From Betaproteobacteria bacterium HGW-Betaproteobacteria-4 (GTDB taxonomy: Bacteria > Pseudomonadota > Gammaproteobacteria > Burkholderiales > Rhodocyclaceae), in contig PHCH01000003.1 of the NCBI GenBank assembly GCA_002840785.1, forward strand, positions 62,001 through 126,000: a DNA stretch of 64,000 nucleotides. The letters run 5' to 3'. The notes under the pieces are model-generated. The model made no database searches. It had not been told where the DNA came from and was given only the letters and a program-made list of their open reading frames with translations. Position 1 is the stretch's first letter, and the number at the start of each line of letters is the position of its first letter. The translations under genes and the position numbers were made by a program. Below are positions 15,066 through 23,746 of this stretch, one piece after another.

Positions 15066-17213
15066 ATGACGCGTAGCCTGTTCAGTTCGTCCTGGCACAG
15101 CGTGGCCGATCTTCGGCCGCGTCTGGTGCCACAGTCGCGCATTCACCGTCACGTCTATCGCGGCCAGGTCTGGTATGTCGTGCAGGATCAGACCGGCGGG
15201 CGCTATCACCGGCTTTCGCCGGCCGCCTACAACTTGTTGCTGGGCATGGACGGCACGCAGACGGTGCAGCAGCTGTGGGAGAAGGCCAACCAGTCGGGGG
15301 CCGGCGATGCCTGTACGCAGAACGAGATTGTCGATCTGCTCGTGCAGTTGCACGCTGCCGACCTGCTGCAGGCGGATACCAATCCGGATTCGGCGGCGCT
15401 CTTCGACCGCTACCGCAAGAAGCGCAGCGCCAGCCTCAAGCAGTTCCTGCTCAATCCGATGAGTCTCAAGGTGCCGCTGCTCGATCCGGATCCCTTCTTG
15501 GTGCGCTGGGCGCCATCGTTTGCCTGGTGCTTCTCGCGGGCAGGCGGCTTCGTCTGGCTGGTCTTTGTCCTGCCGGCCCTCGTCCTGGCGGGCCAGCACT
15601 GGTCCGAACTGACCCGGAACATGTCGGACCAGGTGCTGTCGTCGAGCAACCTGCTGGTCATGGCCTTTGTCTTTCCGCTGGTCAAGTTGCTCCACGAACT
15701 CGGCCATGCCTTCGCTAGCCGGGTCTGGGGCGGGCCGGTACACGAAATGGGTGTGATGTTCCTGGTCTTTGCGCCCGTGCCCTACGTCAACGCCTCGGCT
15801 TCGTCGGTATTTCCCTCGAAATGGCGGCGCGCGGTAGTGGCGGCGGCCGGCATGCTGGTCGAGCTTTTCCTCGCCGCTCTTGCGATCTATGTCTGGCTAC
15901 TGGTCGAGCCCGGCGTGGTGCGGGCCGTCGCCTACAACGTGATGGTGGTGGCCGGCGTATCGACCCTGATCGTCAATGGCAATCCGCTGCTGCGCTACGA
16001 CGGCTACTACATCCTTGCCGATCTCATCGAGATGCCCAATCTCGCCCAGCGCGGCCAGAAGTACCTGACCTACCTGTGGGATCGTTACGTGTTCGATGCC
16101 CATGACGTGGACGAGCCGCAGGAGGGGCGTGGCGAAAAACGCTGGCTGGTTTCGTACACGCCGCTCGCCTGGTGTTACCGGGTGTTCGTCACGGTCTCGA
16201 TCATATTGTTCGTGGCAGGGCAGTTTTTTATTTTCGGCGTGTTGATCGCCCTCTGGGGGTTGGTCTCGCTGATCGGCATGCCGCTCTGGAAGGCCTATAA
16301 GCATGTTGCCCGCAGTCCCGGACTGCAACGCCATCGGGTTCGCGCCTTGCGGATTTCGCTGGGCCTGGCGGCTGCCTTGCTGTTCCTGCTCTTTGTCGTT
16401 CCGGTGCCTTTGCATAGCCGTGCCGAAGGCGTCGTTTGGCTGCCCGATCAGGCCATCGTGCGCGCTGGCGGTAACGGCTTTTTCCAGCACTGGCTGATCG
16501 AGCCGGGAACGCCGGTCAGCAAGGGCGAGGCGTTGTTCGAACTGGAAGATCAGTTGCTAGGTACCGAACTGGAAGTGGCGCGAGCCAAGGTCGCAGAAGC
16601 CGAGGCGAAATACCGCTCGGAACAGTTTGTGGACCAGTCCAAGGCGGCACTGTCTGGGCGTCAGCTTGAACAGGAAGAAGCCGTGCTGGCCAAACTTAAG
16701 GAGCGGGCAGGAAGACTGGTCGCCTATGCCGAAACCGATGGCGTGCTGGCCGCCGCCGCCTCGCAGGACATGCCGGGGCGCTATCTGAAAAAGGGCGAAT
16801 TGGCCGGTTACGTCCTCGAAAAGAGTTCGCTGATCGTGCGTGTCGTGGTGCCGCAGAGCGATATCGATCTGGTTCGTGCCTACTTCCGCTCGGCCGAACT
16901 GCGGCTGGCCGACTGGGTCGGGTCGAGCCATGCGGCAACGCTGGTCCGCACGCCGGCCGGCGGGGTCGAGGAGTTGCCGACGGCTGCGCTCGGCGTTTCC
17001 GGTGGCGGTCAGATTCCGACGCTGCCCAGCGACGCCAATGGCGTCAAGACCACGGAGCGGGTTTTCCTGGTCGATCTGGCCTTGCCGGCCGACGTGCCTT
17101 CGACGGCCTTCGGCGAACGGGTTCATGTGCGCTTCGGCCATGGCTGGGAACCGCTTGCCTGGCAAGGTCTTCGCCGTCTGCGCCAACTCCTGTTGAGCCA
17201 ATTCAATGTCTGA
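15066..17213 (+). CDS. PqqD-like / M50 metalloprotease / HlyD-like inner-membrane protein
   Basis: A protein of 715 residues. It begins with a PqqD-like winged-helix segment (about 20-105: VQDQTGGRYHRLSPAAYNLL). Next come membrane helices with a site-2-protease core: zinc motif HELGH near 209 and a second motif NPLLRYDGYY near 305. The C-terminus has a biotinyl-lipoyl/HlyD-like domain with a coiled hairpin (about 445-715). M50 enzymes cut substrates inside the membrane, and PqqD domains hold leader peptides in RiPP systems. The combination suggests recognition and membrane-level handling of an exported protein (inference). It is co-transcribed with its neighbours and overlaps the SecA-like gene by 8 bases. 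Confidence 0.85.
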   Translation: MTRSLFSSSWHSVADLRPRLVPQSRIHRHVYRGQVWYVVQDQTGGRYHRLSPAAYNLLLGMDGTQTVQQLWEKANQSGAGDACTQNEIVDLLVQLHAADLLQADTNPDSAALFDRYRKKRSASLKQFLLNPMSLKVPLLDPDPFLVRWAPSFAWCFSRAGGFVWLVFVLPALVLAGQHWSELTRNMSDQVLSSSNLLVMAFVFPLVKLLHELGHAFASRVWGGPVHEMGVMFLVFAPVPYVNASASSVFPSKWRRAVVAAAGMLVELFLAALAIYVWLLVEPGVVRAVAYNVMVVAGVSTLIVNGNPLLRYDGYYILADLIEMPNLAQRGQKYLTYLWDRYVFDAHDVDEPQEGRGEKRWLVSYTPLAWCYRVFVTVSIILFVAGQFFIFGVLIALWGLVSLIGMPLWKAYKHVARSPGLQRHRVRALRISLGLAAALLFLLFVVPVPLHSRAEGVVWLPDQAIVRAGGNGFFQHWLIEPGTPVSKGEALFELEDQLLGTELEVARAKVAEAEAKYRSEQFVDQSKAALSGRQLEQEEAVLAKLKERAGRLVAYAETDGVLAAAASQDMPGRYLKKGELAGYVLEKSSLIVRVVVPQSDIDLVRAYFRSAELRLADWVGSSHAATLVRTPAGGVEELPTAALGVSGGGQIPTLPSDANGVKTTERVFLVDLALPADVPSTAFGERVHVRFGHGWEPLAWQGLRRLRQLLLSQFNV

Positions 17214-19194
17214 CGCCCGGGCCCTGCTGATCGGTCGCGGCATTGAGCTTGGCGACGGTGCCTATCTCGAACACGCCAACCAGCCTACGCATGCCGTCGA
17301 AGAGTGGCTGCGCGCCCTGGTCGCCCGCTTTACCGGCGGCACCGCCAGGCGCAATGGTAGTTTCGTACGCCAGGTCAATGCTCTGGAAGAAGAGATCAAA
17401 GCGTTGGAGGACGATGCCTTGCGCGCGGCGATGCGCGCTGTATGCAGGCAGATGCAGACGGTGGGGTTTCGCGATGACTTTCTGGCTCGCGCTTTTGCCA
17501 TCGTGCGTGAAGCGTCGCGGCGAGCCTTGGGTATGCGCCACCATGATGTCCAGCTACTCGCTGGCCAGGCCCTGATGCGTGGCCGCATTGCCGAGATGGC
17601 CACCGGCGAGGGTAAGACGCTGGCCGCGACATTGGGCGTATGCACCGCTGCGATGGCGGGCGCGGCCGTCCACGTGGTGACCGTTAATGATTACTTGGCC
17701 GAGCGCGATGCCGAGGACAATACGCCGCTGTTCGCTTTCTTCGGCCTGACCATCGGGGTCGTCAAGCAGGACATGTCGATCGACGACCGGCGGGCGCTAT
17801 ATAGCCGGGATATTGTCTATGTTTCCAACAAAGAACTGACCTTTGATTACCTCAAGGACAGAATCGCCCTTGGTGCGACGATTGCCTCGCAACTCAAGCT
17901 GCGCCGCCTTGGCCGGGAGCGCGGTGCGGCCGACGGCATCCTGCGCGGCCTGCATGTCGCGATCGTTGACGAGGCCGACAGCGTTCTCATCGACGAGGCT
18001 AGAACGCCGCTGATCATCTCGGAAACCCTGCCGGACGACCTGGGCGAGGATATCTACCAGCAGGCCATCGCCGTCGCCGGGCAGCTTCAGCCGAAGCTCG
18101 ATTATGTTCGGGGGCTGCAGCGCGACATCTGGCTTTCGGCTGCCGGCGAGAACACTGTGGCGGGACTGGTCAAGGATTTTGGCGGTGTCTGGAAATCGCC
18201 GTTATGGCAGAAGGAACTGATCGGCAAGGCGCTGTCGGCACTGCACATGTTCCAGCGCGACCAGCATTACATCATCGTCGAAAACAAGGTGCAGATCGTC
18301 GACGAGTTCACTGGCCGGGTGATGCCTGACCGCACCTGGGAGCGCGGCCTGCACCAGATGATCGAGGCCAAGGAAAATTGCGAGATCACGGGGCAGCGTA
18401 GGACCCTGTCGCAAATCACCTACCAGCGGTTTTTCGGGCGTTATCTTCTGCTCGCGGGGATGACGGGGACGGCCAAGGAGGTCGGGCCGGAACTGAAGCG
18501 GGTCTATGACTTAGACGTAACACGCATTCCCACACACAAGCCGACGCGGCGCCTGCGTCTGCCCGACCGGCTTTTCCGGACATCGGACGAGCGCTGGCAG
18601 GTGGTTGCGGCACGCGCCCAGGCGGTGGCCGAAGAGGGCCGGGCCGTTCTGGTCGGCACCCGCTCGGTCGAAGCCTCCGAAATCCTGAGCCAATTGCTGA
18701 CCGCTCGCGGCGTCGCCCATACCGTTTTGAACGCCCGCCAAGACAAAGAAGAGGCCGACGCGGTCGGGCAGGCCGGCATGGCCGGCCGTATCACCGTGGC
18801 GACCAACATGGCGGGACGCGGCACTGATATCAAGCTGACCCCGGAAGTCGAGGCGCGCGGCGGCCTGCATGTCATCCTGACCGAGTTCCACGAAAGCGCC
18901 CGGGTTGACCGGCAGTTGTTCGGACGCTCGGCCCGCCAGGGCAATCCAGGTTCCGTCGAGGCCATCGTCAGCCTAAGCGATGAACTTTTCCAGCGTTATA
19001 CGCCGACCCTGGTCAGTTTTGGCATACCTTTCCTGCCCGGTGCCGAAACGCCCAATGCTCTGCTGCTCAAGGGCCTGGTGCGCTACGCCCAGAGCAAGGC
19101 CGAAAGGCAAAACCGCCGCATTCGTCTCGATACCATTCGCCGCGACCGCCAGTGGCTGAAAGCCTTGGGTTTTGTCGGTGGTGAGCGCAAGTAG
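17206..19194 (+). CDS. Short SecA-like preprotein translocase ATPase
   Basis: A protein of 662 residues against about 900 for housekeeping SecA. It keeps the DEAD-motor motifs: Walker A MATGEGKT (about 131-138), DEAD-type VDEADS near 254 followed by IDEARTPLIIS, NMAGRGTDIKL near 534, and GRSARQGNPGS near 572. The preprotein-crosslinking region between the motor halves is present. The C-terminal scaffold/wing region is short and the C-terminal zinc-binding tail of SecA is missing. It is the last gene of the secretion operon. It probably powers export of the giant protein or a partner, as accessory SecA2 proteins do; a link to this particular channel is inference. No clear terminator follows. 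Confidence 0.85.
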   Translation: MSDARALLIGRGIELGDGAYLEHANQPTHAVEEWLRALVARFTGGTARRNGSFVRQVNALEEEIKALEDDALRAAMRAVCRQMQTVGFRDDFLARAFAIVREASRRALGMRHHDVQLLAGQALMRGRIAEMATGEGKTLAATLGVCTAAMAGAAVHVVTVNDYLAERDAEDNTPLFAFFGLTIGVVKQDMSIDDRRALYSRDIVYVSNKELTFDYLKDRIALGATIASQLKLRRLGRERGAADGILRGLHVAIVDEADSVLIDEARTPLIISETLPDDLGEDIYQQAIAVAGQLQPKLDYVRGLQRDIWLSAAGENTVAGLVKDFGGVWKSPLWQKELIGKALSALHMFQRDQHYIIVENKVQIVDEFTGRVMPDRTWERGLHQMIEAKENCEITGQRRTLSQITYQRFFGRYLLLAGMTGTAKEVGPELKRVYDLDVTRIPTHKPTRRLRLPDRLFRTSDERWQVVAARAQAVAEEGRAVLVGTRSVEASEILSQLLTARGVAHTVLNARQDKEEADAVGQAGMAGRITVATNMAGRGTDIKLTPEVEARGGLHVILTEFHESARVDRQLFGRSARQGNPGSVEAIVSLSDELFQRYTPTLVSFGIPFLPGAETPNALLLKGLVRYAQSKAERQNRRIRLDTIRRDRQWLKALGFVGGERK

Positions 19195-19544
19195 ACTTGC
19201 CTTTCGCGGCTACCTATTTGTTTCCGTACGAACAGCAGGATGGTTCTACGGCTCCTGATCAAACGCCCATCAAGCATACATTGGGGGGGTAATGTCAAAC
19301 GAAATACAGTAGGGAAGGGACCTAAATGGTGCAGATGGAGCGGAAGCTCCCTACCGCCTTTAAACAACGGCGTAACGGAATTCTGTGCTGTCGTCGACGA
19401 ACTTATGTTGGCAATGTATGCTTATGCCATGGGTTATTTCGTCGTCGATAAAGGCATACTTCGAGACCTCGCTAGAGCCAATGCTTGGTCTTTAGCGCTG
19501 GAGCGTGCCGTCTTTCTAAGTTTTGAGCCCAGGAGAGTGCTGCA
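19195..19544 (+). other. Gap between secretion operon and defence island
   Basis: No confident gene lies here. A reading frame runs from 19240 to 19548. Its last 47 codons (ATG at 19404) give a plausible small helical peptide and end in an ATGA overlap with the next short ORF. The 12-mer TAATGTCAAACG at 19290-19301 recurs at 32054-32065, just after the Shango genes. I found no obvious terminator or strong promoter. Confidence 0.4.
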
Positions 19545-19548
19545 ATGA
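19404..19548 (+). CDS. Possible small ORF upstream of the helicase gene
   Basis: A 47-residue frame from an internal ATG, or longer if it begins upstream. It has a hydrophobic central stretch (MLAMYAYAMGYFVV) and an acidic/basic C-terminus. The only support is that its stop overlaps the next short ORF's start in an ATGA arrangement. It has no recognisable family and may be spurious. Confidence 0.18.
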
Positions 19549-19628
19549 GCACGTCGTTGCCCAATTTGCTGGAGCTGCAGGACTCCTCTTGGGATTCGTT
19601 CGACGTATTCGGGCAAGCGGGCGAATGA
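19545..19628 (+). CDS. 27-residue ORF coupled to the helicase gene
   Basis: An ATG at 19545 has a good ribosome site (AGGAG, about 9 bases upstream). It encodes 27 residues and ends in a TGA that overlaps the helicase ATG (ATGA at 19625-19628). The helicase ATG has no ribosome site of its own. This short frame is therefore either a leader peptide providing translational coupling or the true N-terminus of the helicase split by a frameshift. Confidence 0.35.
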   Translation: MSTSLPNLLELQDSSWDSFDVFGQAGE

Positions 19629-22600
19629 CCCTAAAACCATCCCGGACCGCGACAGCGATTTTTCTCAAGGGTTTCAAGGAACCCTATTTACGCTCGCATG
19701 ACCGCCCGTTCATCAAACTCTTGAACTGGTACACGGGCATTGGCAAAACATACAACGCCGCTGCCTTCAGCATTGAGCTATTCCTCAATTGCGAGGTCAT
19801 TCCCGTCTTCATTGCGCCACTGCAATCGCTAGTTTCACAGTTCAATAGCGAAGTACGTAATCATGAACAGGCCCGGAACTACGCCGACGATATTGAACGA
19901 GCGGTGATCGAGCACGGTGCGGAGATCCCAGTCTATCGGTTGTACTCGATTGATTACCACGTCAATGACCGTACCTTCTTCAGCGCCTGTTTAGCTCTGG
20001 TGCGCTGGTTGGAGCACCACCCCAAAGTTGTCGCGAAGATGGAGCGCTCGCCCAAACACGCGGACACCGATAAAAGCATCCGCAGCCGCATTCAGGAACT
20101 GCGCGCCAAAGCGGCTTCGTGTGAGCAGTCCAACTTTCTCGGAATGTCCACTACAGACGATACTTACGAGGATACGAGAACAGCGTATTTGAAGTCGGCA
20201 AGACAAGCCCGCAGCCTCGCCGACCGGTTCGTCTGGAAGCTGATTCAGTTGGACGTAGAAAGCCGGTCCGCCAATGGCGAGGAAGATCGGTATATGCAGG
20301 TTCGAGAAGTTGCTGAGCTAGTAAGGCGCCTTCACCCACTTCAGGCTTTTCTTGATGCTCCAGGCATTATCGTGTGCACGGCTTCCAAGGCGCAGGTAGC
20401 ACACAAGGTTTTTGCGGCTGATGGGAAGGGTGGCTTCAAACAACACGACTGGGAAAATCTACCACTGTTCCTGGAGGAGCTGAATCGAGAGGGGAGCGCA
20501 CTTGGCCTGCTGGTGTCCAGATGCCCAGATTCCGCTCGCGTTGTAACGTTCGTCGATGAGGAGGAAGACTCCTATTGGTATTTGTTCGAACAGCGCAAGT
20601 CGGTGGTGAACTCCGGCGGCCGGAATGACCTGAACTTGGTCATCACGGAGTTTTTCCAATACTTCGACCTGAAGTGGCCGATGGCGTTCGAGCGCCTTGA
20701 GCTGTCTGGCCCACGGCGGGAGCTGGCGTACAAGGTATACAACCACCTGGAGGACTTCGCTCGTATCAGCAAAAGCCTGGAGGATGAGTTCAAGCTGGAA
20801 GTCGAACGCACGAAGGCATCGTTCATCCTGCCGCAGCGCAGGGTTGAGCTTTTGCGTACCAAGCTATTCGAACTGTCCCCCAAAGCGGCGAATCATTTTA
20901 CCAACGAAGAATTGTTGCAGATTCTCACACAGCTTCATGAGCGTAATGACGCCCATGCAGACTTCAAGCGGTTTCGTCAAAAGGCGCGGGTCCTCCAGCG
21001 GATTCGCTCGTACGTGCAGGATATTAGGCAGCCCGACCAGGGCACCGATTACGACGTTTTCGTGAATTTGCACGACCTCGTAGTGAACAAGAAATTCTTC
21101 ACCATGAGCCGTTCGACGTACGGCGAGGTGTTAGACCAGCCCGGGCAAACTTTCTTCACTGAGTCCGCTAGCGTGATGGATACCGAGTTCCTGCGCCAGG
21201 TTCAGCTTATGAAAGACACGGCGCATCAGACCATCCGCTTACAGTACCACGATGGCAATGTCCCCGAAGGAGCGTACAGCCTGTACGATTACCTTCGCTT
21301 GGTGATCTTTATGGCGCGCGTTTTGGCGGTGACCAGTGGGGAGGATGCCATCGAGATGTCCAAGGTGGACCAAGAGAGGTACCCCAGTCTGGACAGGTTC
21401 CGTTCCGATGTACGCCGGCTATTCGACGGCAAGACGGCGTCCGAAGGGCTGGAGACCGAGGTGAGCGATAAGGAATTGCTCACGGACTCCTTTTTGTTCG
21501 AACACACCAAGTCCGTGGTCACGCTTGAGGAGAGCCGTAATCAGGCCGAGGAGTACAACAAAGAGGCGGACATCTGCCTTACCCTGACCATTACTTCTCT
21601 GCGTGCCACCCCCGAGGAAGACATTGTTCGAGCCCTCGGGCGCACGAACGGCGTGTTCCTGATGAGCGCCACTGGCGGCCTGGATTCCGCTTCTTCGGGT
21701 GCCTTCAACACAAAACACCTGCGCCGCTACTTGGAAGAACGCGGTGGCCATTTCTCGGAGATGGGAGACGACGAACTTGAGGTGGTTGGTGCCCAGGCAC
21801 TGGAGTTCCTGAGGAAGCGGGAGCGGAAGGTGGTCATCCTCGACGACGAGGACCCAGCGCCCACGTTCGAGACTTCGACGGCATTCAAAGGGCTGTACCA
21901 GCTGTTTGATGAGGCTCGCCCAAAGAAGGGCGAATCCGGCTACGGGCCGTTGAACAGACACAAACGGCACGAACTGCAGGGCTTGGTCGCCAGCCTGGAC
22001 AAGCTTATGGCAACTAGCATTCGCTCGGGCCTAGTCCTGTGCCAGACCACCCAACATGTAAAGAAATGCCTGATTCGCTTGGCCAACTCTTCGCTGGGGC
22101 TGGTCACGCAGAAAGACACGACGGGCGACTACTTCGTAGTGAAGCCGCGGGCAGTCCCGACCTTTCACGAATTTGAGCAGACCGAAGAAATTCATATCGT
22201 CCTGTACTCGGCGGAACGCTTCCGCAAAAAAGACCGCACCAAAACTGGCGCAGCTGAGGAGGAGGACGACAAAGGCCAGTTCAATAAGGAACTGGAGGAT
22301 GCGCTGGATATCAGCCGTAAAAAGGTGCTGCTTTGGACGGCATACGCGTCGGCCTCTCGCGGCATCAACTTCTTGACCAAGCAGCACGGCACTGAACGCG
22401 ATTTTGAACTGTTCTGCCTGCTCAATGACCCTTACTACACGCGGCATACTCGGCCTGGCTCAAGCGGCTTCTCGATGGAGATGTTCCAGAGCTTCGCGCA
22501 GGTACTGCGGGATGATGTCCCAGAATGGGCGGCCATGTCCAAGGGCGACCTGCTGTTCGAGTATTCGCGTAATCGCTGGAAACGTCTGCGTAAAGAACAC

Positions 22601-23746
22601 GTCATCGACATCACTCGGACGGTGTTCCAAGCCCTCGGCCGAGGCGAGCGCCGACCCAATGAGAAGATGCGGCGCCAATACCTGTATGTCAGCTCGGAGG
22701 CTGCTCGAATGGTTCACCTAGGCCTGCGGCACGCACCCGAACTGCGCAAACGGGCTTCTCCGGCCCAACGCGCCGTCCTGGAAAGGCTGGCGTTGCATCA
22801 TAGCAAGACAGGTATTTTTGCGTCAGCGACCGAACGGGAGCGCCATCACATTGAGAGCCTCCAGAAGGCACTGGCTTTAAGGGAGTTCACCAGTTCGATG
22901 CCGGCGCGCTTCCGGTCTGACACGGCAGCCCGTACAACGTGGGAGCTGCTGTTTCGCTCCACCATGTTTACCGATCCGGTCAAGTACCTGGAGGATCTGC
23001 GGGCCAGCGGAGTCTCTGAGGCTTACTTAGATGGCTGCTTCGTGGAAGTCCCGGCTGGTGCCGACGTCTACACCAGACTGTTCTCCATGGCTGGCATGTC
23101 TGATCTGGTGATTACAGATGCCGACGACGGAACGGAAGTGTTTGATTGGACGGGCATGGTGGCACCCGACAGTCTGGTGTCGCGCCTCTCGGAAAGCACA
23201 CACCGCCTGCTGAAGGAGTGGCGCGGCATCCGTCTTGCGGACAAGACCAAGCGTTTGCTGCCGCAACCCTGGTTCGTGACTGAAATCATGAAAGGCTACA
23301 TCGCAGAGCTTGAGTTCGAGCAGTACGTTGGCGAGCAGTTCAACGTTTGGGCGAAGGATCTGCAGTTGGGTAGTGGTCCGGTTGAATATGTCCAGCCGGA
23401 ACAGCATCCGCTTTATGCTGAGCTCTACCAACTCTTTGACTACTACCTGCGGCCGGCTCCGGATGTGTGGGTGGCAGTGGACTTGAAGAATTGGACCAGA
23501 AACACCGACAGCCTCAAGAAACTGCAGTTGCAGGAGGCTGCGGAGAAGAAGCACGCCAAGCTTCGTAAACTGCTACCAGAAGCTACCGTTCACACGTTAT
23601 ACGTAAACTTGCAGGGTGCCCACAAGTTTGCAGTGACCCGCCCGCCGCAGGGGACCATTCGCTTCATGGCCATGTACGTTCAAAATACCGGCGATGCGGG
23701 GTGGATGCCCAATGCGAACCTACGTGACGCCATTCTGGGAAAGTAA
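19625..23746 (+). CDS. Large helicase-like ATPase with probable C-terminal PD-(D/E)xK nuclease
   Basis: A protein of 1373 residues from the ATG at 19625. Superfamily-2 style motifs can be read: Walker A GIGKT (38-42), motif Ia-like FIAPLQSLVSQF (about 62-73), DEEE near 309-312, FLMSATGG near 676, a motif IV-like LVLCQTT near 803, and a motif VI-like ASASRGIN near 907. Near residue 1278 the stretch PDVWVAVDLKNW fits the PD...DxK signature of restriction-type nucleases. I do not recognise the family as a named defence protein. It is translationally coupled to the next gene (TAATG) and lies beside Shango and Pycsar genes, so a role in antiphage or anti-plasmid DNA processing is likely, by inference. 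A start at 19523 would add 34 residues with no ribosome-site support. Confidence 0.75.
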   Translation: MTLKPSRTATAIFLKGFKEPYLRSHDRPFIKLLNWYTGIGKTYNAAAFSIELFLNCEVIPVFIAPLQSLVSQFNSEVRNHEQARNYADDIERAVIEHGAEIPVYRLYSIDYHVNDRTFFSACLALVRWLEHHPKVVAKMERSPKHADTDKSIRSRIQELRAKAASCEQSNFLGMSTTDDTYEDTRTAYLKSARQARSLADRFVWKLIQLDVESRSANGEEDRYMQVREVAELVRRLHPLQAFLDAPGIIVCTASKAQVAHKVFAADGKGGFKQHDWENLPLFLEELNREGSALGLLVSRCPDSARVVTFVDEEEDSYWYLFEQRKSVVNSGGRNDLNLVITEFFQYFDLKWPMAFERLELSGPRRELAYKVYNHLEDFARISKSLEDEFKLEVERTKASFILPQRRVELLRTKLFELSPKAANHFTNEELLQILTQLHERNDAHADFKRFRQKARVLQRIRSYVQDIRQPDQGTDYDVFVNLHDLVVNKKFFTMSRSTYGEVLDQPGQTFFTESASVMDTEFLRQVQLMKDTAHQTIRLQYHDGNVPEGAYSLYDYLRLVIFMARVLAVTSGEDAIEMSKVDQERYPSLDRFRSDVRRLFDGKTASEGLETEVSDKELLTDSFLFEHTKSVVTLEESRNQAEEYNKEADICLTLTITSLRATPEEDIVRALGRTNGVFLMSATGGLDSASSGAFNTKHLRRYLEERGGHFSEMGDDELEVVGAQALEFLRKRERKVVILDDEDPAPTFETSTAFKGLYQLFDEARPKKGESGYGPLNRHKRHELQGLVASLDKLMATSIRSGLVLCQTTQHVKKCLIRLANSSLGLVTQKDTTGDYFVVKPRAVPTFHEFEQTEEIHIVLYSAERFRKKDRTKTGAAEEEDDKGQFNKELEDALDISRKKVLLWTAYASASRGINFLTKQHGTERDFELFCLLNDPYYTRHTRPGSSGFSMEMFQSFAQVLRDDVPEWAAMSKGDLLFEYSRNRWKRLRKEHVIDITRTVFQALGRGERRPNEKMRRQYLYVSSEAARMVHLGLRHAPELRKRASPAQRAVLERLALHHSKTGIFASATERERHHIESLQKALALREFTSSMPARFRSDTAARTTWELLFRSTMFTDPVKYLEDLRASGVSEAYLDGCFVEVPAGADVYTRLFSMAGMSDLVITDADDGTEVFDWTGMVAPDSLVSRLSESTHRLLKEWRGIRLADKTKRLLPQPWFVTEIMKGYIAELEFEQYVGEQFNVWAKDLQLGSGPVEYVQPEQHPLYAELYQLFDYYLRPAPDVWVAVDLKNWTRNTDSLKKLQLQEAAEKKHAKLRKLLPEATVHTLYVNLQGAHKFAVTRPPQGTIRFMAMYVQNTGDAGWMPNANLRDAILGK

